Shown in pieces: positions 11,259 to 22,689 of a stretch of DNA of 64,000 nt (position 1 is the first letter of the stretch; every line of letters starts with the position of its first letter). The stretch comes from Agriotes lineatus (Eukaryota; Arthropoda; Insecta; Coleoptera; Elateridae): the NCBI GenBank assembly GCA_940337035.1, contig OW679203.1, positions 29,893,495 to 29,957,494 of the forward strand, in the 5' to 3' direction. The notes under the pieces were generated by a model. It ran no database searches, was not told the origin of the DNA, and saw only the letters and a list, made by a program, of their open reading frames with translations. A program made the translations under genes and the position numbers.

Positions 11259-11501
11259 ATGCTTGGAGTTGCGTCGCGTGGTACTGTTTTGTTTGTTGAT
11301 TTAGCGTTTTTAAAGTTATTTTAACAGTTTTAAGTGTAGTTAATAGTGGTTAGTAGTGTTAGAAATATTATATAGTGACATTATTGTTTAAGAACTAAGG
11401 TGTTGTTATTGAAGAAAGAGATTATTAGTGGGTAGGTATTCTCCAGCATACATGGCCAACTTCTATTTTAAATAAACGCAATTTTTTGAAAGGGGAAGAA
11501 A

Positions 11502-13496
11502 ATGGAGCTGAGCAATTATTATTTAACCCTCGAGGAAGCACACCGAGATAGATACATGTCGAAAATATCAACAATTGAAGTTGATCCTTACTTAATCGCA
11601 TTAGAAGATTGCTCGACCGAGATTGAAAGTTTCCCGAAAGTTTTTTATCCGGATTTATTTAATTATTTAGTGTACGCCAAAAGTGCATATACATGTGAAC
11701 AAATGAAAGCCTACAAAAGTCTCGAGGCATATAATCAAGCAGCTTGTGGCTGGGTAAAGATTTGCGTGAAAACCTTTGGGTGTTGCGTGCTTGTATTAGG
11801 AAACGTAAGAATTTAATATATTATAATGATAATTATGTACTTAACTATATTGTTTGTTGTAGGTGTTGCACTCTCAACGTCTAAGAGAGAAGTTGCTATT
11901 GCCGTGGATAATTGCGAAGAAGGACGGTGAAATTGTGTCTGCGCATTGCGACTGAGTTGCTGGGCTTGGTGAAAGCTGTACACATGTGGCAGCAGTGCTA
12001 TTTTGTCTAGAGGAAGCTGTGAGGAAGTTGGAGCAAGTTAGTTGCACGGGTAAAACGGCATATTGGATGCCCCCAACAAATAAGCCTGCCGAGCCAAGTC
12101 GTGGGGTGGACTTGGACTTTGCAACTGCAAAAAAGAAGAAAGTTGGGCACGATCAACCTCTGCGATGTAGAGACAAGGAGAGAACAGTTGTACCCTCTAT
12201 GACTGAAGATGAGAAATTCGATTTACTTCGAAATTTGGCAAACACTTCTCAAGGTTCGGTACTGCATACCGTCACGAAGCCCTTTTCTGAGCGGATTTAT
12301 GCTGAAATTGAATACAAGAAAAAATTTACGATTATGGTACATTATAAGGAGGAGCACGAGAACAAAACATTACGTGAACTGCAAGAAATAGGTAATTATA
12401 GTTAAATACATTTTTTGTCTGTAATTTAATTAAATTTAATGAGAATAACATTTACCTAATGTAACAATTTTCAGGTTTGTCCGCAGATCTGTCGGTACCC
12501 AACCTAGACTGCAGAAATATTGAAAAGGAAACACGACTGCAGTCCAAATCAAGAGCTTGGTTTTTGTATCGAGCTGGAAGAGTGACAGCTTCTAAATTTA
12601 AAAGCTGTTGCAGGACCTCCGTGGATAAGCCATCCATGTCAGTAATCAAGTCCATCTGCTATCCCTCTCAATATAAATTAAAGGTGAAGGCCCTAGAGTA
12701 TGGATGCGAACATGAGGTGCAAGCCGTTGCTGATTTTACTAAAAAAATGCAGGAGACGCATGAAAATTTTGGAGCGGACAAGATGGGTTTGTTCATAAAT
12801 TCCAATTACCCATATTTTGGTGCATCTCCAGATGCAGTTGTACAATGCGATTGTTGTGGTATGGGTCTTCTCGAGGTGAAATGCCTATATTGTGCAAGAC
12901 ATAGTGGTGTAATTGAATTGATGGAAGAGAAAAAGAATTTTTTTTTGAAGTTTAAGGATGGTGAAGTGACAGTTTCAGAAGACCATGCCTATTATTATCA
13001 GGTGCAAATGCAACTTGCTCTTACGAAAGTAGACTATTGCTATTTACTTGCGTGGAGTAAGGAAAACTGTACTTTCACCAAAATCCAATTCAACAGCGTA
13101 TTTTGGGAACGTGAAAGCGAAAAAGCAAAAAATCTGTTTTTTAAAGTACTTTTTCCTGAGGTACTGGGAAAGTATTTTACAAAAGCGGAAACAAAAGCAG
13201 ACGAAGCAGAAGTAGAAAAGCAGGACAATGACTGGGAAGATGCAAGATGTCCTGTAGAGTTATATGATGAAGTTGTTCTAACAACATCAGAGGACGAAAC
13301 AAATGGTGCTGCAGAATTGCTACAAGCCGATCCAAATAAAGTTTTGTATTGTGTGTGTCGGCAAGAAGACGATGAGAAAACGCCAATGATAGGGTGCGAC
13401 TCCGGGTTCTGCAAAATCGAATGGTACCATTTGAGTTGCCTAGGTTTAAAAACAACACCTGATAATAATCCGTGGATTTGCAAGTTTTGCAAATAA
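11502..13496 (+). pseudogene. SWIM-YqaJ-PHD nuclease of ISL2EU-like transposon, one nonsense lesion
   Basis: Three exons are supported by frame and splice sites: 11502-11804 (donor GTAAG), 11863-12391 (acceptor TTGTAG, donor GTAATT) and 12475-13496. The product would be about 617 aa. Exon 2 holds a SWIM zinc-finger pattern, HCDxVAGLGESCTHVAA, but the codon at the second Cys (11953-11955) is TGA. Exon 3 holds the YqaJ-type PD-(D/E)xK nuclease: RAGRVTAS at about 310-317, EYGCEHE at 352-358, Asp in SPDAVV (397), then Glu-x-Lys in LLEVKC (411-413), and YYYQVQMQL, all intact. A Cys/His C-terminus (CVCRQ to WICKFCK) is a PHD finger that may bind histone tails. The transposase gene faces it tail to tail. 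YqaJ proteins are known from ISL2EU-type transposons; the host role of this fusion is not known to me. Confidence 0.8.
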
Positions 13497-13618
13497 ACAT
13501 TTATAACTCTTTCTGTAGGTTTAACATACAGATTTTATGAAATGTAATGCTTTTTTGTGAGCTAAGTAATATGTAAGGTATTATAATAGCTATTATATTA
13601 GTATTTATTTGTTGGAAT

Positions 13619-13656
13619 TAAATAAAAATAATTTGCTTTTAACAGTTTTTTATTTG
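13619..13656. promoter_or_regulatory. Facing poly(A) signals of the two transposon genes
   Basis: AATAAA at 13621-13626 on the plus strand serves the nuclease gene, about 125 bp after its stop. On the minus strand the complement at 13649-13654 could serve the transposase, about 10 bp past its TAA (13663-13665). The 3' ends of the two genes may overlap. Confidence 0.5.
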
Positions 13657-13662
13657 AAATAT

Positions 13663-15238
13663 TTAGTCAAGTGGAACAATTCCAGGACACAAATTTAATA
13701 ATACTGAACAAACCACTACTATTTTATCAATAAATGCAAAATCATCGTCCCCCTTTTTCAGGGCTACTAAAGGGAAAATTTCGTGCAATATTTTAAATTT
13801 TAATTTCAAAAGCCCTATCACTCTCTCGATGTGAATTCGTACGCTTGCTAATTTCCTTGTCGATTCTACCTCTAGAGCATTCAACTGTTTTCTTTTTTTT
13901 TAAAAAGCAGGGCACTGTACTTCTGCACAATAGATTTTAACTGAATCTTCTATGGCAAAACCTCGATCAGCTACGACTAAGTCGCCCGGCATTAATTTGT
14001 CGAGAAAGCCACAGGTTTCAGCGGAGTAATGCCTAAAATTAAAAATTTCATCGTGTGATGGTGCTTATGAGACCAAGTTTTTGCAGCTGCCTCTAGATTT
14101 GAGGGTTTCTCAATAAAAACCTCGAAACAATCAATTATCACTGTAGTGCGTAACTTTAAAACATTTTTAAATGAACTGGGCATGTTCATTTGTATATCCT
14201 CTCTGCTTGGCCATTGTATAAAACACTTTAGTCTGCAATAAAGAATTTCGACAACCCTTTCAAATGTTTGTGCCGCTGTTGTACGGTGGCACTGAAATCT
14301 ATTGCCCAGATCAGTAAACGCTAAATTTAGCCTTAATTTCATTAAACCTAACACTAATTGTTGAAATTTTGTCAAACTGCCTTGTCCTGAAAGGTAAGGC
14401 TCTACTACTTTATAGACATTTTCTAAATATACATATTCAGGAAATCCTGTATAATATAATGTATTACTATCACTATTTTTGAAATAGTCCTGGTCCAACT
14501 TATATTTTTTTAATTCCTCCCTTAACGAATCAATTTCTTCATTTGCTTTACGAAGCCCAAATTGAAGCTGCTCGTGGGTGATCTCCGCTGGAACATCAAC
14601 ATCCATACTTTCTTCTACGTCTTCTGGTGGATTAATAGGTATTTGTTTAGTCTGTAATCAATTAAAACTGTAATACCTACTTTCAAATATAAAAAGTATA
14701 GCATTCAGATTCAGTACTAACATGCACAAAATCGAGCACTAATACATACCTTAGCATCACGATCTTTCAGTCTTTTAAATCTAACTGTTGATTTCACCTG
14801 GAGGGATGTTGTGTGGCCCATACATTTTGTGGGTACCCAATCGGGGTTGTCTTGGTCAAACAAAGAAGCCGGTTTTTCTGAAGAGGAAGTCATTTAAATT
14901 ACAAATTCGAAATTTTTCGCTACTACTCACTATTTCTTACCAGAATGAAAATGGAGTGAACATACACGACCTTATTTAAGTTTTGATTCTGTCAAATCGT
15001 CTCTCTTGATTGCAGCAATCCATTTTTTTCTCCGGAACTGCAAGAGTTTGGAAACTTTTCTGCCACTGGTGAAAATTGAAGGAATTCTGTAAAAAATATC
15101 AAATCATAATAAAGAAAACAATACAGATCGTGAAATAAACTATTTAATTTATATACTTATTTACCTAAAGAAACGAATCAATGGTGCATCCCTGGCTGCA
15201 TTACTACCACACTTTACCACCATACAGAACGAAGGCAT
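13663..15238 (-). pseudogene. THAP-DDE transposase of ISL2EU-like transposon, copy B
   Basis: Minus-strand exons that join in frame: 15238-15165 (MPSFCMVVKCGS, THAP start), 15086-14941 (WIAAIKRDD, then VCSLHFHSG), 14877-14750 (KPASLFDQDNPDW, MGHTT), and 14651 onward. The last begins with an acidic/coiled region, then a helix-turn-helix (LTKFQQLVLGLMKLRLN, FQCHRTTAAQTF), then the DDE_Tnp_4-type core: IDCFEVFIEKPS (first Asp), VVADRGF (second Asp) and IHIERVIG (Glu). Three lesions are visible. There is a TAA in the THAP exon (14972-14974). About 70 nt with a frameshift are lost after GITP near 14035, so the usual block between GITP and CGFLDKL is missing. A TAA lies beside an A-run near 13903. 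The full catalytic triad is still present in pieces. Confidence 0.85.
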
Positions 15239-15279
15239 TTTAAAAACTGAACAAATAAACACTTATGGCAATAAAAATA

Positions 15280-16055
15280 TTTAAATAATCCTTTGGCAGC
15301 CAATTCTAATTAAAAAACGAAATATTTTTGCAAGTACAGCACTCCGAAACTACGGTTACCGTAATGTTTACATTACAATTTTAGGTTATTTTACCTCCAA
15401 CCTCGAATTGTGGTCACGTGATGCACCACGCCTTTTCTTCCTAGAGGTAGTAAAGTCCACTTGCAAAAAGTTTATAACCATATTTTTGTACAAAGCTCCG
15501 AATTTAGGTTATTTGCAGATTTAATATTTATGTGTACATAGTACAAACATTCCTGTGTAATGTAAAAAATGTGTGTAGGCCCTAACAAGAGCATTAATTG
15601 TTCTCTCCTTCCATATTACTGGCTCTTAGAAAATATCAAGACCACGCCCACAATACCTAACTGCACATTTAAATAATCCTTTGGCAGCCAATTCTAATTA
15701 AAAAACTAAATATTTTTGCAAGTACAGCACTCCGAAACTACGGTTACCGTAATGTTTACATTACAATTTTAGGTTATTTTACCTCCAACCTCGAATTGTG
15801 GTCACGTGATGCACCACGCCTTTTCTTCCTAGAGGTAGTAAAGTCCACTTGCAAAAAGTTTATAACCATATTTTTGTACAAAGCTCCGAATTTAGGTTAT
15901 TTGCAGATTTAATATTTATGTGTACATAGTACAAACATTCCTGTGTAATGTAAAAAATGTGTGTAGGCCCTAACAAGAGCATTAATTGTTCTCTCCTTTC
16001 ATATTACTAGCTCTTAGAAAATATCAAGACCACGCCCACAATACCTAACTGCACA
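15280..16055. repeat. Tandem duplication, two 388-bp units (copy B)
   Basis: Units 15280-15667 and 15668-16055 are near-identical and lie 40 bp upstream of the THAP start codon. They contain AGGTTATTTTACCTCC and the E-box-like CACGTG (within GTCACGTGATG). They could hold the transposase promoter or the transposon end, but no inverted partner was found beside the nuclease gene. Confidence 0.9.
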
Positions 16056-16101
16056 TAGACCAGGAGTTGATTTATTTGACCTTGGGAAGTGTTCTGCTTT
16101 A

Positions 16102-16692
16102 TTATAGAGTTATGATAACTTTATCTACAACCGTACTAAAAGTTTTATTTAAAATACCAAAATCTGTCACGGAGTTAACGTATCTCTTTCTGAACAAAAA
16201 TTTGTATTTATGTATCTTAACCTTAAGTATAAGGTCATCAGGTGTTTTATTACTTGGTGTTTTTCTACCTCTTTTATCTGGCAGATTAAATGAACCATTT
16301 TGGTTTATACTTTTCAAAGCTTCCAATAATTTGAGCAAGTAGGTTTTTTCTCCTGTGCTGTAAACTTCGATGTATATTGAAATTTGCAATTCACACGATT
16401 CACATCTTTTGGAGCTTTGGCTGGTTTCATAAGTACTTTCTTTACTCATATAAGGCATACATAAACTTCTTTTTTTTAAATATTCTCCCACTTTGCTGGT
16501 TCAGCCCTTTTCCAACGTGTATTTTTCTCCGCTATCGGCTCACCACTGTCCGAACTTCCTTCGTGTTCCAGGACATATTCACTGCCACTGTCAAACTCGT
16601 TTTCAATGTTATAACGACACTATAAACTTGCCTCGGCTGCCCATTTTGGCCTTCAGTTTTACAATCTTAATAATAAAATTCACCACAACACA
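16102..16692 (-). pseudogene. Remnant of an unnamed dispersed TE protein (copy B)
   Basis: Same sequence and lesions as 2050-2640: acidic start, TRWKRAEPAKW, then stops, then the open frame 16491-16102 with CESCELQ, GEKTYLLKLLEAL and the basic LPDKRGRKTPSNK linker. It lies on the same strand as the transposase but beyond its first exon, so it is not part of that gene model. Function unknown. Confidence 0.4.
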
Positions 16693-16732
16693 AATTGACC
16701 AACAATGCATTAAGTAAACTTTCAACTAGTAT

Positions 16733-17092
16733 CCAATGACAGCAAAAACTGGCCAAATCGACTTGATCCGTTTAGTTTGTAACAAGCATTGCATACTATA
16801 CTACTGACAGCAAAAACTAGCTAAGCCGACTTGGTCAATTTTGCTTGTAGTAAGAATCTCTTTATTGCCATGGTCACTATGAGCAGGCTGAATTACACAA
16901 GTTTAAGATAGATATAACTGCACAGCGACGCCTATAATTGGCCTAACGGCTGTTGGCTGAGTGAGAATTAAATTAAATTAAATATATGACTTGGTCAACT
17001 TTCTGGTAGTGTAAATCACTTTTATTAGTGACTTGGTCATATTAACTCAAAACTTCAAAATATTGACTTGGTCAGTTTTTGCAGTAAGCCCA
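16733..17092. repeat. Cluster of short degenerate repeats around GACTTGGTCA (copy B)
   Basis: Same cluster as 2681-3040. Five GACTTGGTCA-like motifs and inverted GCAAAAACTG/CAGTTTTTGC boxes lie within 360 bp and surround the 45-bp retroelement end at 16919-16963. Confidence 0.45.
16919..16963 (+). repeat. Retroelement 3' end, 45-bp unit, forward (copy B)
   Basis: Matches the reverse complement of 20581-20625 with one mismatch, followed by an AAATTAAATTAAA tail. Confidence 0.6.
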
Positions 17093-17305
17093 CAATATGT
17101 TGCTAAACAACACTTTTAGTTCCTAGGTTTGACAGTTATTTATGATACTCATTTTCACGAGCAGTATGTTAATTATTTAAAATTCTGAGTATTTTGTACT
17201 TTTCTCAGTTGCTGAAAAAAGTCGTTACAATTTAATGTGAAAACGGTAATCACGACTTGGAAATCTTTACTCACGTTCACTCACATTCATGGCTAATGTT
17301 CCCGA

Positions 17306-18018
17306 TTGTATACTATGTATTATAAGGTCATTCTCACAGTTTGCACTTTTGTATTAAGTATTGACTCTATCTTGTCAGCGAGCAGGCAGATTATTGCCGG
17401 GTATCCACAAGGATCTGTATTAGGTCCTATATTATTTCATATATTCGTATACGATTTACCGGCGCTTCTCAACTCAAATGTTGCTAAGTATGCTGATGAT
17501 ACAGTTCTAATAACACAATGCTATGATATACCTTCAGCAACTCAGAAACTTCAAAATAGAACCGATCTACTTAGTAACTGGTTCAAAAGATGATGTATTA
17601 ACGTAAACCCTGTTAAAGGAAAAACTAAAATTTTTACATTACGAAGACTACTTAAACCACCCAATATCATTCTTTTTGGCCAAAAAATCGAACGGAACCC
17701 TGCAGAAAGCACCGTCAAATACCTGGAAATTTATTTAAGCAAGAAACTTACATGGTGCACTCGCATTTTAAGAAGTTAAAAGAACGATATGTAAGACTCT
17801 GAATGTTGTACCTAATTTTCAACAGAAACTTGACGCTGAAACAGGAATGTGGTATTCTGATTTACGAATTTATACTAACATCGATAATCACGTACGCCTG
17901 CCAAGTCTGGGCAGTGGCATCCAATACGCAGTTAAAGAAGCTTCAAAATAAGGTACTGCGGATTAAAAATATTCGGCTACATCAAGAAGCCAGTCTGCCT
18001 ACTGCAAAAATTCACTAA
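17306..18018 (+). pseudogene. Jockey-type reverse transcriptase fragment (copy B)
   Basis: Identical to 3254-3966. Open pieces carry PQGSVLGPILF, the catalytic KYADDTVLI, VKYLEIYLSKKLTW and the C-terminal LKKLQNKVLR, separated by a stop (17591-17593) and frameshifts. The endonuclease half is missing, as expected for a 5'-truncated LINE insertion. Confidence 0.8.
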
Positions 18019-20580
18019 AATCTTGCGAAAAAGTAGTTCAGTAACATAAACAAGTGCACTAGTGGGAGAATGTATACCACTGGAAGAAGAGTTGTACATA
18101 CTAGACTCAAAAACAGACTTCTTCGGGATACACTTTCCTCATCTCAAAGTAGCTCTGTCAGTAGTCATTAGATAAAACAGAGTAACAGTGAGGTGTAATC
18201 AGTAAAACAATCTAGCGAACTTACATTACAAAACCAAACAAAGCAGTAATGGTACAGCCATTAACTATTTTACTGACACCTTAATATATGTAGGTAGTTA
18301 TAACAGCGATGTCTAGCAAAATAACACCGAGCTGGCTATATTCATTTAAAAAACAATTTCTGGAAACTACAAGTTGAGCGATTTAGAGCCAGGAATTCAA
18401 CAAAGGGAACGGCAGCGTCATTGAGTAACGCAATAGCGAATGCATCGCTGTGCAGAGCTGCGAGAGCCAAGTCCAAGCATTGCGCAACTAGTATTCATTA
18501 GTCATCACTACAGGCGAGTTCAGAAGACTTTATATCAATTTTAAATAAAGTTAGCATAATGTCTCTGTATGACGGGATTCAACAATGATAGAAGGCGAAG
18601 AAGACTGCGCACTGATATTTAACTTCTTCAAGGAGAGAGAATGTGAGGTCCAGTAATTCATATCCTTGCAAATGATATAAGAACTCATCAAAGCGATCAG
18701 TTCTCATTTGAACGGTACAATTTGCTTTAATAACAAAGATGTAATTTCTTATATAACCCGCTTCCAATTTTGCGGTTTTGTATATGCTATTAATACTTAC
18801 ACCTTGCATAAAAACTATTTAAGGATATTATAAAAAAACATGGAAAACCGAGCTACTATCTAATCAGCTGCAACCTCTTCCTCATCCAATTTGACGATTT
18901 CTATTCGCAGTTTTTTGTAATTCGATAAAACACCACCACTCATTCACTAGTCTGGAATTGGCAATCAACTTCTGCTTAATTATTTATCCCCAACTATTTG
19001 CGTGTTTTGCAATTAGCTTTTTCATACCAACCTGTCCGTGAGATGAACAAGCGATGTGGCACGTTCCTTCCCACTGAGTTAGATATTTACATTTAGAATA
19101 CAAATTACTACTTACGTTTTGTAGTTACATTTACTCCATGAATTTTCTTTATCGAATTTTCAAGCCTCTGATAACTCCAGCTAATTGGAAATGCGGATTA
19201 AATTAAAATATGCCGCGGCACCGCTGCGATCCCGAGCAACTCTAGACCTAAATCATGTTTCGGAGGCGGCGTAAACATGACAGTCGGCACAACGTCGTTG
19301 TAAATTCACCGGTACGTATCATGATGCTTCAAAAATGAGCTCCTCGTGTACCCATTAAAATAAGACATCATTGTGCGAGTTTTTCTTGCGTTTGGATCAC
19401 AGTAGCGATTACACGAGGGAGCAGTCCAATTTTCTTGGAAGTCGAGTAATTTACGCCCCAGTCGAGAATTTGTCGCGTAGAGAATACCTGGGAAGCTTTT
19501 AGGCGCTTTCGCACCTTTTATGTTTATTTACAACGTTCCATTTTTAGGACGGCTTCATTGAAATGGGTTTAACAGGAAATTGAAAGAATGGCCTTGCGAA
19601 CGGCACTGTAAGTTTACAAGCTTTGGGAGTTTGTAAACCTCAATTTTTATAACTTACTGGCCTGTGTGTGCTTCAATTTAACTTAAGGCTTTCTGTTTCT
19701 GTTCGCAGAATTTTTAACATCATCTTTTTGCATAAAATGTTCCAAAGTTGCATGCTTTTCTGTTTTAGAAAATAAAGTCGTTGCTTCCTTTTCAACCAAT
19801 AAATGGCAGATTTCATTTGTTGGTTGAAAGTTTTGGTAGCTCTAGTGAGCATTTTCACTTAGTTCAAAATTTTTATGATTTTTATACCTTTCTTCAGACA
19901 TATTCTGCATTTTCTTCTGCGCTCTCCTTTTCTTCCTGTAAGATATACCTTTCCCATGACTTCATCTACATTGTCTTTACGATTGTACTGGCCTTCTTTT
20001 TTGTCTTCTTCCGATTTGACGCCATTTTGTTATTTTATTTATCCATTTGCTACTAGTTACTCTTCTTACATACCCTGATAATAATAGTTCTGTATTCTAT
20101 AGACAGGGTTATTCAATATCAATGCTTACATTGTTTTTTGTTATACGTTGATTATTATGTTACCTGGATCAAAACATTACAAATATTAATCAGAATTAAA
20201 AATTACATTTCCCTAATTTAACCAACCTTGTATCTCTTGCCGCTTTTGAAATCCTAATAGTGAGCGTCGCAATAGAAACACTCTACAACTGTCTTGTAAA
20301 CTATTAATTTATTATTCTTGCACTTCTTGCTATACCACAGCATCTTCTCCGATATTTCGTTTTCAGACTTCCGCATCATACATCATTATAGTTTGTTCTC
20401 GATTGCGCATTAACTTTCCCATTCTTCGTATGCTATATTGGCTAACCTCGTTCTAGAGATCCGATAGCTTGCTTTTGAGATCACCGAACTCGTTTGGCGA
20501 CCTTCAACTTGTACGAGACAAATTATCGATCCGTTGTTAGGACGTAACTAGGTGATTTTATCTATTTATTTATTTATATC
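18019..20580. other. Anonymous AT-rich DNA (copy B)
   Basis: Nothing recognised. The short ORFs at 18579-18809 and 19673-20078 show no family motif. A more GC-rich patch near 19210-19330 holds no open frame of note. Confidence 0.5.
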
Positions 20581-20625
20581 GCACTCAGCCAACAGCCGTT
20601 AGGTCAATTATAGGCGTCGCTGTGC
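20581..20625 (-). repeat. Retroelement 3' end, 45-bp unit, reverse (copy B)
   Basis: Inverted mate of 16919-16963, with an (ATAAATA)n tail on its 3' side. Confidence 0.6.
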
Positions 20626-21190
20626 ATTTTTTGATGTCAATTGGTTGTAGGTATTTTGTTAAATGCGCCCTTGACTTCGTTTTCTCTTGTCAGAGCCTCC
20701 CAAGCCGATCGCACTCAATATTTCGTTGTTGACCTTCGCCATAGTTTGGGGCTAGTGGACAGAGACTGGTGAGGACAAAATAGTGTCCCTTGGTTTACTC
20801 GCGTTATCGCGGATATTTATGGATTAATTGAATGTTTGAGTTCTGTTTACCCATCGCACTTGATTGCGGGTGGTGGATCGACACTTTATTTCGTTTATTA
20901 TTGTAATTAGGCACTCCCGTTACACACCCGGCCTGAAGTTGTTAAAGGTTGAGCTGCTAATTTGAGGGCCGATTCGCAAAGCCATTACTGAGGTCATCTT
21001 GTTAAGTGGAAGCTTTTGGTGGCGGAGTCGTCGAAGTCCTCGAGCTCCATAGCTGATTTCTAGAATCCTTCACCAAGGCTGTGTCGTATATCCGACAGCT
21101 TTTCTTGGTAGTTAAATTTTATGGAGTATTCCGGTTGTGTGTCTAAACACAATACTGTGTTGTTCAACGTAAACCCAAACGTTTGCAAAT

Positions 21191-21971
21191 TGCTCTTTTC
21201 GTCAGCCTAGATTCAGCAGCTAAACCTGTATCACCCCTGAGTCTTTGATGAAGTCGAACTTGTGCATTTACTGATCCTACTAAATGCCTAGGTGTGTGGT
21301 AGTATTTTTATTAACCTTTTGCTATATTTGGTTTACGGCATCACCGTAAACTTATAATTACTGACTAATCCCTACCTAATACGAATAGATTTATTATCAG
21401 TTTAAACGATTGACCCGGTTATGTGTTGCGCTAATGAAATTGCTTGGGTAACTCTAGTTCGTTGCCAATTCTTGCATTCTAGCTTGCAACAATAAAATTA
21501 GTTGCATTCGTAATTTCTTCTTGTAGCATTATCTTGTTCTGTAACTTTGGCGAGTGCTTGTAATTAATTTGTTGTAAGCTTAAATTAATACGCGTTGCTG
21601 GCGGACCCAATTTTCAATTTTGTTGTAATGTCCAAGGCATCAAGAACAGTAAATATTTAAGTAGCGCGCAAGTCATAATAAACACATATGATTATACATT
21701 TTTAAAGATACACATTTCAGAACAGCAAAAGCAGATAAAAACTTAAGTGAAAGAAGGTGTAGTCGGATTTCTAAGTAATTGTATAGACCGTCACGGCACG
21801 AAAAAAGCACGGGTCTCGGAAGAAATACCTCAGATTATCTCAACGATACAGTACGTCAAGGCATTTCGAAGGTGTGCTCATTATATTTGTTTTGTCAATT
21901 CGACTAAGCCGAAGCGCCGAAAAGTGGCCGATAATTACAGAATCTACTGAAACCTTTAATACCGGCGATAT
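21191..21971. other. Anonymous DNA right of the duplication
   Basis: Unique sequence in this window. The 67-codon ORF at 21747-21950 has no recognised motif. The minus strand just right of 21190 continues the open stretch noted under the possible LTR edge. Confidence 0.4.
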
Positions 21972-22262
21972 ATGATTTCTTCTTCTCTTCTTTTTCCTCT
22001 TAATATAGGATGACGGTCTGTTATTACAGCATGGTTTTGAAAGCCTTTTTCGGACGTTGTCTGGGAAGGCGGCTACCCTATTGTAGCCTAGTTATTACTT
22101 ACTACGTGTAGAAAACATGACCTTTCCAGGGCTCACGGCCACCAAAGGTATTGGTATGATGGCTAAAGAGCGTTCGACGTTAAGAATGTCCGGGGTGGGG
22201 CTCAAACTAACTATCTTCTGACTGCAAGGACAAGCACTATACCAGCCAGACATACGCTCTTT
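21972..22262 (-). mobile_element. tRNA-derived SINE 1
   Basis: On the minus strand the 5' part reads GTCTGGCTGGTATAGTGC (A-box-like) and about 35 bp later AGTTTGAGCCCCACC (B-box-like), the two internal RNA polymerase III promoter boxes of a tRNA. A unique body follows, and the element ends in a GAAGAAAAAGAAGAG tail (TTC-rich on the plus strand at 21978-21998). The tail type matches the RTE 3' ends in this window. Confidence 0.6.
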
Positions 22263-22584
22263 CCGACGCAACTTGTGTACTGCCGAATTTGAAACAATCA
22301 CTCTCGTATATAAGCCACAAAATACATTTATTTAAAATTTGTATTAGTTCCTCACTTGTAAACATCAATTTATCAAGTCACTGTATTAATCAAGAAAGTT
22401 TATTTCAACAAGTTACTAACTTGTCAAATCTTTACAAGTTAACTCTCAGTTTTACAAGCGTGCTCATAGATAAATGATAGCGTGCAAAGCCAGAGTTGTC
22501 TTCCTTAGTATGTGTCATATTGATAAATTTAGTTGCTTGTCAGTTTGACATTTTGAATAAATGGCAATTCAACAATACACGCAA

Positions 22585-22676
22585 GGTAACAGGTTTTTAC
22601 TGGCTCAAGAAGGTGACTGGCTCGCCTGTGGCTCGCCAGTCATATCCTTCTATTCGCCAGTAAAAACCCTCTTACC
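22585..22676. repeat. 92-bp foldback hairpin
   Basis: GGTAAC and CTTACC close a stem. Inside, AGGTTTTTACTGGC pairs with GCCAGTAAAAACCCT, and GAAGGTGACTGGC pairs with GCCAGTCATATCCTTC, leaving a short loop near 22628-22634. It could be a small foldback MITE or a hairpin RNA precursor. Confidence 0.6.
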
Positions 22677-22689
22677 AAGCTAGCAATGT

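Larger units (their letters stand above)
14053..21190. repeat. Copy B of the 7.1-kb exact duplication (partner 1-7138)
   Basis: Base-for-base match to 1-7138 wherever compared. Unlike copy A, it continues without a gap on both sides, into the rest of the transposase at 13663-14052 and into unique sequence after 21190. It is therefore the better copy to annotate. Confidence 0.93.

Noticed and set aside
11953..11955. Selenocysteine at the SWIM Cys position
   Set aside because: Single TGA in a decaying transposon, with no insertion element recognised by eye; a nonsense mutation is simpler.
13040..13500. Two minus-strand ORFs of 150 and 107 codons
   Set aside because: Antisense shadows of the YqaJ-PHD exon, which has clear motifs.
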